A stretch of DNA of 64,000 nucleotides from the IMG/VR virus record IMGVR_UViG_3300028800_000064, positions 1 to 64,000 of that record, one strand, 5' to 3'. The stretch is from a virus. Numbering within the stretch: position 1 is the first letter of the stretch; each line of letters opens with the position of its first letter. The position numbers and the translations under genes were made by a program. Below the pieces are notes generated by a model, which was not told the DNA's origin, ran no database searches, and saw only the letters and a program-made list of their open reading frames with translations. Positions 16,557 to 23,000 of the stretch are shown in pieces.

Positions 16557-17165
16557 GTGTCTAACGCCTCTACAATTCGTCGGCAGATCGCGGGAACGCA
16601 GCAACTGACAATCGCGCCGTTGATCGGCTCGACTATCACCACAACTGCTACCGCGTTTCAGTTGAACAACAACGGCCTGACTCTGACAGGCGGAGGCGTC
16701 ATTCCTCTGTCCGCAGGTGTTACTGGCTTATACCAGGGAACCGGTCAAGTGATCTGGATTCACGCTGCTGGTCAGTTGACTGGCGGAACGGTGAGTTCCA
16801 CTTCTCTCATCATCAAGCTCTACCAAGTTCCTGCTTCTCTGCTTCCGATTGCGAACACGCTAACGGGCGCGCAGACTTTTACAAGCTGGAACTTGCTGGC
16901 CACTGCGTCAACTGGAACCCTTGGGTCTACCGAGACTGCAGGTTCGTTCCAACTCGATGCGTATGTGCAGCTCGATTCGCAAGGAAACCTGGACGGCGAT
17001 TTCACAGCTCTGGTTTTGAACACCGCCACCACAGATACGCACACCACGCTGACGACTGGTCTGGTTGGTGAAGCCGATCTGAACTTTGTGATCGTGGCCA
17101 CCCTGGGAGGCACCGAAGTTGGTGTGATCCTCACACTGAATGAGTTCGAACTCAGCTTGGTGTAA
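16557..17165 (+). CDS. putative capsid decoration or structural protein, GTG start
   Basis: A 202-residue beta-rich protein with many Thr, Gly and Leu residues, starting at GTG 16557 behind the ribosome site CAGGAG. It begins with a helical or extended arm (ASTIRRQIAGTQQLTIAPLIGS) and ends with alternating strands (LNFVIVATLGGTEVGVILTLNEFELSLV). Its place directly after the major capsid protein suggests a head decoration protein. A strong terminator follows. Confidence 0.55.
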   Translation: MSNASTIRRQIAGTQQLTIAPLIGSTITTTATAFQLNNNGLTLTGGGVIPLSAGVTGLYQGTGQVIWIHAAGQLTGGTVSSTSLIIKLYQVPASLLPIANTLTGAQTFTSWNLLATASTGTLGSTETAGSFQLDAYVQLDSQGNLDGDFTALVLNTATTDTHTTLTTGLVGEADLNFVIVATLGGTEVGVILTLNEFELSLV

Positions 17166-17207
17166 TTGAAAGCTCGATCTAACACTCGGGCGCAAGCCCA
17201 ACACAGT

Positions 17208-17248
17208 CCCTCGGTTGGCCTTGTAAACCAATCGGGGGATTTTTATTT
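17208..17248 (+). terminator. strong rho-independent terminator
   Basis: An 11-base-pair stem (CCCTCGGTTGG at 17208-17218 with CCAATCGGGGG at 17228-17238, two G-T pairs) followed by ATTTTTATTT. A small GGGC-GCAA-GCCC hairpin with a GNRA loop precedes it at 17188-17199. It ends the capsid and decoration transcript. Confidence 0.8.
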
Positions 17249-17264
17249 CCAAGGAGGAAACATC

Positions 17265-17489
17265 ATGTCAGGACTTCTCGTACCGTACGGCTTTCCGACC
17301 ACCCAGGCGGGTGGAACCGAAGGATTGGGTGTGGGTGTTAACACCAAGACTCATAGCACCGTAGCACCCAACGGCGAGAGCAGCACTCCCGCTGCGCTGC
17401 AGACCAAAATTGCGACCGTGCTTGATAATGGCGGCCAGAACGTTTTTGCTTTGTGGAGGCCATCGCTGAACGCTTCCCCATCGATTTAA
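17265..17489 (+). CDS. small Gly/Thr-rich protein
   Basis: A 74-residue protein from ATG 17265, behind a perfect AAGGAGG ribosome site that lies just after the terminator. It is low in charge and rich in Gly, Thr and Ala (GGTEGLGVGVNTKTHS). Probably a minor structural protein. No family recognised. Confidence 0.6.
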   Translation: MSGLLVPYGFPTTQAGGTEGLGVGVNTKTHSTVAPNGESSTPAALQTKIATVLDNGGQNVFALWRPSLNASPSI

Positions 17490-17507
17490 CCAAGGAGGGA
17501 ATTGACT

Positions 17508-17714
17508 ATGGCTAAAATTACACCCGTTGTTCCGGCAGGCACGGCGTCTCTGCCATCGGCTCTCATCACGCCAGGATGGCCTTTGGCGACCGTTGCCGCA
17601 TCGAACCCGATAGCGGGCAGTGCTGGAACGTCTCCGACGCCGAATTCAACCGACGCTTCGCTGCTGTATAGTGCCGAAGTGCAATCCGGCCACACGAGCG
17701 ATAGCGTAGCGTAA
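17508..17714 (+). CDS. small Ala/Pro/Ser-rich protein
   Basis: A 68-residue protein from ATG 17508 behind AAGGAGGG (an in-frame TTG at 17502 lies too near the ribosome site). The sequence is low complexity (VVPAGTASLPSALITPGWPL). It pairs with the preceding gene in spacing and ribosome-site quality. Perhaps a minor structural protein. A structured RNA follows at once. Confidence 0.55.
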   Translation: MAKITPVVPAGTASLPSALITPGWPLATVAASNPIAGSAGTSPTPNSTDASLLYSAEVQSGHTSDSVA

Positions 17715-17718
17715 CGAG

Positions 17719-17802
17719 ATGGGCGTAAGCCCAAAGGGGTATAACCCCACGGATGGCGCGCGGCGGCATGAATAGGCCATAGGAAGCCGGGCCGCCGTGC
17801 AG
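17719..17802 (+). ncRNA. structured non-coding RNA with three hairpins
   Basis: Directly after the stop at 17714 lie three consecutive hairpins: GGGC-GTAA-GCCC (17721-17732, a GNRA tetraloop), GGGG-TATAA-CCCC (17736-17748), and a 10-base-pair stem GCGCGGCGGC (17758-17767) with GCCGCCGTGC (17791-17800) enclosing a 23-base internal part that can fold further. No T run follows, so it is not an ordinary terminator. It may be a processing element for the downstream tRNAs, an mRNA 3'-end stabiliser or an independent RNA. I match it to no known class. Confidence 0.5.
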
Positions 17803-17817
17803 ACCATCAAAACTTGT

Positions 17818-17894
17818 CGCGGAGTGGCGCAGCTTGGTAGCGCGTCGGTCTCATACACCGAAGGTCGTGAGTTCAAATCTCACCTCCGCAACCA
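17818..17894 (+). tRNA. tRNA-Met(CAT), initiator-like
   Basis: A 77-base cloverleaf including an encoded CCA. The acceptor strands are CGCGGAG and CTCCGCA, giving a C1-A72 mismatch, the hallmark of bacterial initiator tRNA. The anticodon loop is CTCATAC, and the T-arm GTGAG-TTCAAAT-CTCAC is intact. Over most of its length it resembles E. coli tRNA-fMet. The anticodon stem ends GGT/ACC, so it lacks one of the three G-C pairs of classical initiators. It would support initiation on phage mRNAs if it is formylated. Confidence 0.85.
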
Positions 17895-17903
17895 AATTTC
17901 TAA

Positions 17904-17978
17904 GCGGGTTTGGCCGAGTGGCAAGGCGGCGGTCTTCCAAACCGCTTTTCGCGAGTTCAAATCTCGCAGCCCGCTCCA
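17904..17978 (+). tRNA. tRNA-Gly(TCC)
   Basis: A 75-base cloverleaf with encoded CCA. Acceptor GCGGGTT pairs with AGCCCGC (one G-T). The discriminator is T, as is usual for bacterial tRNA-Gly. The anticodon stem-loop is GCGGT-CTTCCAA-ACCGC, reading UCC, and the T-arm is GCGAG-TTCAAAT-CTCGC. It starts nine bases after tRNA-Met and would decode GGA and GGG. Confidence 0.9.
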
Positions 17979-17988
17979 AAGTTTTGGC

Positions 17989-18017
17989 TTGACTATTTTT
18001 CGTGAGAGACGTAAACT
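17989..18017 (+). promoter_or_regulatory. sigma-70-like promoter of the first permuted tRNA-like unit
   Basis: TTGACT at 17989-17994 and TAAACT at 18012-18017 with a 17-base spacer. The expected start, about 18024, falls on the first base of the 3' anticodon strand of the unit downstream. This promoter sits inside the tRNA cluster, immediately behind tRNA-Gly. Confidence 0.65.
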
Positions 18018-18023
18018 GAAATT

Positions 18024-18093
18024 AGCTGGTGATGGAGGTTCGAATCCTCTCCCACAACAGCATTTGTGGGTCGTCTAACGGTAGGACACAGCA
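18024..18093 (+). tRNA. candidate circularly permuted tRNA, unit 1
   Basis: The halves are in reverse order. First the 3' half: AGCTG (18024-18028), variable GTGAT, T-arm GGAGG-TTCGAAT-CCTCT (18034-18050), acceptor 3' strand CCCACAA (18051-18057). After a six-base linker CAGCAT comes the 5' half: acceptor TTGTGGG (18064-18070, 7 of 7 pairs with CCCACAA), TC, D-arm GTCT-AACGGTA-GGAC (18073-18087), A, and CAGCA (18089-18093), of which four of five bases pair with AGCTG. No normal-order partner strand exists on either side. The anticodon loop is not encoded between the halves, and no CCA is encoded. It has its own promoter. Confidence 0.55.
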
Positions 18094-18179
18094 ACGGGGA
18101 GATGTGGGTTCGAATCCCATCCGAGCCGGATGTTTTCGGCCCGGTCGTATAACGGATATTGCGCCCTTTGATTTTTTTT
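18094..18179 (+). tRNA. candidate circularly permuted tRNA, unit 2
   Basis: It abuts unit 1. 3' half: ACGGG (18094-18098), variable GAGAT, T-arm GTGGG-TTCGAAT-CCCAT (18104-18120), acceptor CCGAGCC (18121-18127). A ten-base linker follows, then the 5' half: acceptor GGCCCGG (18138-18144, six of seven pairs with CCGAGCC), TC, a D-arm with GTATAACGG, and CCCTT (18164-18168), where four of five bases pair with ACGGG. The T run TTTGATTTTTTTTC at 18167-18180 may end the transcript. The D- and anticodon stems are weaker than in the other units, and an alternative loop CTTTGAT can be drawn at 18166-18172, so this unit may be degenerate. Confidence 0.45.
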
Positions 18180-18180
18180 C

Positions 18181-18209
18181 TTGACCGCCAGCTTGATTGG
18201 TGGTATAGT
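18181..18209 (+). promoter_or_regulatory. sigma-70-like promoter of the third permuted unit
   Basis: TTGACC at 18181-18186 and TATAGT at 18204-18209 with a 17-base spacer. It begins right after the T run that ends unit 2. The start near 18216 lies just before the 3' anticodon strand of unit 3. Confidence 0.7.
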
Positions 18210-18215
18210 GAGTGC

Positions 18216-18331
18216 GTGGGTGGCAACGCGGGTTCGAATCCCGCACGCTTGCGGTTCTTATAATCCGCGCCACTGGGCGGGATTATGAGGGAGCGTTCGT
18301 CTAGCCAGGGAAGGACTCCACCCTGATTTTT
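18216..18331 (+). tRNA. candidate circularly permuted tRNA, unit 3
   Basis: The best-formed unit. 3' half: GGTGG (18219-18223), CAAC, T-arm GCGGG-TTCGAAT-CCCGC (18228-18244), acceptor ACGCTTG (18245-18251). The 38-base linker holds an 11-base-pair hairpin (ATAATCC and CGCC with GGCG and GGATTAT, 18260-18286). 5' half: acceptor GGAGCGT (18290-18296, six of seven pairs with one G-T), D-arm GTCT...GGAC (18299-18316), and CCACC (18318-18322), which pairs perfectly with GGTGG about 100 bases upstream. CTGATTTTTTC follows. If CTGAT is the start of the anticodon loop, the anticodon would be GAT (Ile). No CCA is encoded. Confidence 0.6.
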
Positions 18332-18332
18332 T
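18306..18332 (+). terminator. terminator at the end of permuted unit 3
   Basis: CAGGG (18306-18310) can pair with CCCTG (18321-18325) over a ten-base loop, followed by ATTTTTTC. This stem would compete with the D-arm and anticodon stem of the tRNA fold, so termination and tRNA folding use the same bases. Confidence 0.5.
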
Positions 18333-18355
18333 CTCGATAGAATAAGGAAAGCATC

Positions 18356-18766
18356 ATGCTAAAAACAGACAAACCAGTTTCTGCTACGCCAGGAACAAGC
18401 ACCAGCACTGGCGGAGCCACTGCAACTCGGAACACCGGAGCGGCAACAGGCGGCGCAGTGACTATCACCATCTCCGGATCAAGCAGCACTGGTACTAGCA
18501 CTGAGACTGCCACTACCACGGGAGCTGGCGCAGGAAAAGGTGCATCAAAGAAACCAGGCAAAGACACAGGAAGCAAGCCTGATACGGGCGACAAACGGCC
18601 CCACGTTTACAATATCACCGTGAACTCGACGGGCAAGAGTGGAGATGCGATTGATGGGGATCGCGGCAATCAAACGCATGGTGCCGCCGAAGCGAAAAAA
18701 GCGCAGACGATGCGCAAGGGGCTCAGTGGTTTGAAAAAGGCGAGCCCAAAGAGTTTGCCCGAATAA
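18356..18766 (+). CDS. Ser/Thr/Gly-rich low-complexity protein
   Basis: A 136-residue protein behind AAGGAAAG. Residues 1-60 are almost only Ser, Thr, Gly and Ala, followed by a basic region (KGASKKPGKDTGSKPD) and a helical Lys-rich end. It is probably disordered and may belong to the virion. Its last codons and TAA stop (18764-18766) lie inside the 5' acceptor strand of tRNA-Thr, an unusual overlap of ten bases. Confidence 0.55.
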   Translation: MLKTDKPVSATPGTSTSTGGATATRNTGAATGGAVTITISGSSSTGTSTETATTTGAGAGKGASKKPGKDTGSKPDTGDKRPHVYNITVNSTGKSGDAIDGDRGNQTHGAAEAKKAQTMRKGLSGLKKASPKSLPE

Positions 18767-18831
18767 CTCAGCGGCAGAGTCGCCGATCTGTAATCGGCCA
18801 GTCGGTGGTTCGAATCCATCTTCGGGCTCCA
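18757..18831 (+). tRNA. tRNA-Thr(TGT) with C at position 33
   Basis: A 75-base cloverleaf with encoded CCA. The acceptor GCCCGAA/TTCGGGC is perfect, the D-arm is ACTC...GAGT, the anticodon stem-loop is GCCGA-TCTGTAA-TCGGC, and the T-arm is GGTGG-TTCGAAT-CCATC. The anticodon reads UGU (Thr). Position 33 is C instead of the nearly universal U, and 32 is T. The 5' end overlaps the stop of the upstream gene. Confidence 0.8.
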
Positions 18832-18844
18832 AATCGAGAGAGCA

Positions 18845-19459
18845 ATGCTGAACATGACCCCTTCGCGGGAACGAATCGGATATCTGATACGGCATGGTGA
18901 ACTCAAAAACATGCACGTTTGGGATGGATGGGGCGATTTCGAGCTGAGCGAGGAAGGCAAGTTCCAGGCCGAGAAAGCCGCCCAATGGCTTTCTTTTGAA
19001 CGCCTTGGGCGAGCTATTTCTTCGGATATCCCGCGCACGATTCAAACAGCGCAGTACACTTTGGACACCGGGTGCATCTCCTGTCCCTTTCTATATACCG
19101 ATCCAAACCTCCGTCCGTGGATGGTTGCCGACTACACCGGCCAAGAAAAGACGCCGGAGCGGATCGCGTCGTTTCAAAAGTACATGGATGATCCTGCTCT
19201 GGTGATCCCTGGGGGAGAGAGCCAAGATCAGCTCAACGACCGTATCCAGGTGATTTTTCAGTATCTTGCAACCCCGTACGACGCCAAACCCACGGCCTTT
19301 TTCATCCACAACTCCGTGATAAAATCTCTGCTGCAGAAGATGCACATCAAGCAGGCGGTTGCACCGGGCGGTATCATCGCCATTGACATGGATGAGAAGG
19401 GTGAGATGTACTTCGAAGTCGTCCTTGGGCAAGTCGAGGAAGAACAGGGAGTTAGCTAA
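18845..19459 (+). CDS. histidine phosphatase family protein
   Basis: A 204-residue member of the phosphoglycerate-mutase-like (histidine phosphatase) family. The catalytic RHG appears as LIRHGEL near residue 15, a second arginine in SSDIPRTIQTA near 60, the acid in GGESQDQL near 122, and the second histidine in FFIHNSV near 155. The substrate is not evident; small phosphorylated metabolites or nucleotides are possible. Phage members of this family are uncommon. ATG 18854 is an alternative start. It precedes the polyvalent-protein operon. Confidence 0.75.
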   Translation: MLNMTPSRERIGYLIRHGELKNMHVWDGWGDFELSEEGKFQAEKAAQWLSFERLGRAISSDIPRTIQTAQYTLDTGCISCPFLYTDPNLRPWMVADYTGQEKTPERIASFQKYMDDPALVIPGGESQDQLNDRIQVIFQYLATPYDAKPTAFFIHNSVIKSLLQKMHIKQAVAPGGIIAIDMDEKGEMYFEVVLGQVEEEQGVS

Positions 19460-19460
19460 T

Positions 19461-20021
19461 ATGGCACCCGAGTCTCCGTTTACCGATCCAGCCGCGCCGA
19501 TCCTCTCCGGCGATCCAGTTCTGTCCGACCAGAACCGCGCGGACCTTTGGGACGTATTTTACCAGTCGAAGGATGCTTCCGAAATGGCGGCCCATCTACA
19601 ACCTTTGGCGATCCCAGAAGACACAAAACGCAAGCTTTACTTGGCCAAGCAGACCTCCACTCCGGTTGTAGCTCCGTTGGATAAGGCCACCAGCGCCATC
19701 CAGAAGTTGGCCACAATCGATCCGGAAGTGCTGGATTTGGCGGAAACGCACCCCAACGTGCTCAAAACCTTAGCGGCAGCTCTTAGCACCCCGGAAGGCG
19801 GGGCTGCGGGGGCTTCTGGCGAGGGCTCGGCAGCTTCGAAGGAGAAGGGGTCAAAGACGGGCAAAAGAACGCCTACGGTCACGCCAGACCTTCCCGCCAC
19901 CCCTCCTGGGCATGCTTTGGTGCAGGCTAGTGACAACGGGCTTCACCACATCCCGATTGAAAACATCGACAAGGCACGCGCCATTGATCCAAAACTCCAA
20001 GTTTTGCACGTCCAGGAGTAA
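19461..20021 (+). CDS. hypothetical protein, possible virion component
   Basis: A 186-residue protein starting one base after the phosphatase stop. Its N-terminal half is helical (LSDQNRADLWDVFYQSKDASE..., LAETHPNVLKTLAAAL), then follow an Ala/Gly/Ser/Lys linker and a short folded-looking end with HIPIENIDKARAIDPKLQVL. Three bases separate it from the large polyvalent gene. Such linker-rich proteins often accompany ejected virion proteins. Confidence 0.5.
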   Translation: MAPESPFTDPAAPILSGDPVLSDQNRADLWDVFYQSKDASEMAAHLQPLAIPEDTKRKLYLAKQTSTPVVAPLDKATSAIQKLATIDPEVLDLAETHPNVLKTLAAALSTPEGGAAGASGEGSAASKEKGSKTGKRTPTVTPDLPATPPGHALVQASDNGLHHIPIENIDKARAIDPKLQVLHVQE

Positions 20022-20023
20022 TC

Positions 20024-23000
20024 ATGGCCGACGATCCCAAAGCTGCTGCGCCACAACCTGCTGATAACAACTCCGTTACGGTAGACGGGGCGATTGATAA
20101 CACCGCGCCCGCCGCGCAGCCATCTCTGCCGCACCACGCGCCGTCGCGGAAACCAGCTCAAACAATCGAAAATCCAGCGATCACCAAACCCAAAGCTCCG
20201 GCCATGAATGACCCAATGGGGTTTCCGGAGGGGGTGAGCCGCCACGCGCCGGTCGATACAGCGGTTGTACAACCCGGCCCGAGCGGCTTGGAAGGTCTGA
20301 AAGATCGCGTCGTCGCAGCGGCTACGGCACCCTTTCATCCTATTGATTCGTCCGCTGCAGGAAAAGAGGTATCGCGGGAAGTCGCGGATGAATGGCACAA
20401 GGCGCGCCAAGACCCTAACTTTGTGATGGGCATGGTTGGTCCTGGTGAAATTGGACCGGGCGGCGAAGAGGCGGAAGTGGCCGCCAAAGACGCCGCGAAA
20501 AAAGTTTCCGATCTGTTCGCGGGCACGAAGGGACAATCGCCGAAGGCCGCCAAGAAAGTGGTCGAAGACGCCGGGCTCAAGTATAAGGGTGAACTGACGC
20601 CAGGTTCGAACGTGCATATGTTCGAACACCCGGATCATCCAGGGGAGACTGCGTCTCTGCCGGGACCACTTACCACGGATGCCGTAAAAACCAAAATGGA
20701 CAGCAAGCTGCAGGCGTTCGCTGCGGCCCCTGCACCCATAAAATTTGATGCCGTTGGCGGCAAAGAGGTGCGCCCCAGTCCGAAAGTGGCGCAGGCGGCA
20801 GACGCGGTCACACCCGAGATCAAAGCAGAGGGTCCCGAGTGGGATCGCACACATAGCGCAATCGTGGACGGCAAGAAAGTTGGATCGGTGGGCTACAAGC
20901 TCGATCCGGATGGACGCGCGCAAATTTACGGCTCGCAGGTGGCCCCTGATTTGCGCGGCAAAGGTGTCGGCCAGAAACTGTATCGGGCAGCGATTGATGA
21001 TGCCCGAGACGCGGGTGCATCGCGGATCACCAGCGATTCCACGAATACATCGCCCGATGCTAATCGCGTGTGGGAGAAGCTGCGCGAGAAGGGTCTGCCG
21101 GTTGAGAACATCACGCACCCGAACGGCAAGCCTGGGTACGAGATCGATTTTGAGAATCCGCCGGAACCGACTGCATTTAGTGGTGAAGACGTGGTGTCGC
21201 ATATTCAAAACACGTCCCAGTCACCAATCAGTCGCACCGAAGCTCATCAGCGAGCGGGTCTCGACTCAGGAGGTAGTTATCAGTTGCGGGATGTGCCTAC
21301 CGAGAGTTTGGAAGCCGCAGATGATTATGATCCCGCTTTGGCAAAAAAATATGCAGATCAGAAAGGTCCACTTCCTGCTATTGTTTTAGATGGGGATGGC
21401 CGTATTCGTGATGGAAACCATCGTGTTGCGGCGGCTACTCTGCGAGGAGAACCCACCATTAAGGCGTACGTACCAATAGATTCGTATAAGGCTCCCGCGC
21501 CGGAACACGTTCAAACCCTAGCGGCGCGTGGTCAACTCCCCAACCAAAAAATCAATCTGGGCGAAGCCTATGGCGACACTGGAAAGTATGTAGGCGGGTT
21601 GGAAGATAAAACTTCGAATTACCACCCAGACTTGCAGAAACTTGTTACGCAGTTCGGCACCAGTACGGATGCGTCGAAAGTTCAGAACGGCGCATCGTTT
21701 CTGGCTCCGGACGGGAAGTTCATTCACCTGGGTGCGACTACCCATGATGCCGCTATTGACTGGGCCACGGGCCGGGGTGTGACGAAGGAAGCCCCAGATA
21801 ATCGAGTCGCGTTCCTGAAGGACACTGGCGCGGTACGTCTGCGCGCTACAACCGGAAAAGCCGGAAAGGAACTCGCTATTTCTGTGCCCGCTAAAGGGGT
21901 GACACCAGAACAGGTTGATTCCATTCGCCAGGCCGTGGGCCAGGGTCTCGGGCGAAACGGGAATCTCACTATGGAAGTGGGTGAACCGAGCGGCAAGGCG
22001 GCGCGCAAAGAGTTCGCTAGCCCGCGCGATGTTGAGCCCATGCTGAAAGAGATCGGCGCGCACCCTGAAAAAGAATCTCCTGCGGCTCCAAGCGCCAAAG
22101 GTGGCGGAGTCGCCGCGAACGCTGGTAAACCCGTTGGCGAGGTAGCTCCGAACCCTGAGCTGCAGGCGTCAGCGCAAAAGTACGCCAAGGCGCAAGGTAT
22201 GGAGAAGATCGATCACTCCCCGGTGAAAGTTGATCCCGCGCGGGCAAAGGAAATCGCTCGCATTTACGACGAAGCCGAGCATGCGCCGAACGATCCGAAA
22301 GTCAAAGCTGCGTACGATGCGCTGAAGTCCGAAACGAAAGACCAGTTCCATCAGCTTCGCGATGACCTCGGTCTGAAGTTTGAGCCCCAGGAAGATGATC
22401 CCTATCAGTCTGCCGGGGAGATGATGAACGACATCAAGCAGAACAAGCGGCTGAAGGTTTACACGGGTTCGGGTCCCGGCGCGGATCACCCGCTGTCGGA
22501 AATCGATCCCGAGACCGGCCACAGCTATAACACCCTGTTCCGCTGGGTTCACGATGCGATGGGCCATGCGGCTGGTGGCCATGATTTCAGCGAAGCTGGC
22601 GAAAAGAGTGCCACCGAAGCGCACGCTCAGATGTATAGTGACAAGGCGCGGCCTGCAATGCGCGCGGAGACCGAAGGCCAGACTTCGTGGTTCTTCCACA
22701 ATCCTGAAGTTGAGTCGGGAGCCAAGAAGCCCGGCGACTTCGCAGAGCAGAAAGCTACAACCATACCTGACGAAACTTTGGAACAGAAGTTGAAGAGAGG
22801 CGTATCTCGCGACACTCCAATCAAAACCGAAATTCCGCTTTCAAAAATCTCAGTAAGCGAAAAAGCATACACGGGAGCGTCTCGAAATATTTCGCGCGGA
22901 GCGGGCTCGAAAACATCGGGTCCGGTGCAATTGGTCTATAATCCTGCGAATGGACAGTTTCTTGTTGAGGATGGAATGCATCGCATTGTGCAAGCAAATC

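Noticed and set aside
18064-18127. Reading TTGTGGG...CCGAGCC as one normal-order tRNA
   Set aside because: The acceptor strands do not pair and only 15 bases lie between D-arm and T-arm, too few for an anticodon stem-loop. The permuted pairing explains the strands better.
17993-18273. Minus-strand frames reading SDGIRTH-like peptides across the tRNA island
   Set aside because: These are the well-known false proteins produced by translating the complement of tRNA T-arms.
19943-21208. Minus-strand open frame of 421 codons opposite the polyvalent gene
   Set aside because: It covers a clear GNAT domain on the plus strand and has no promoter, ribosome site or recognisable protein.
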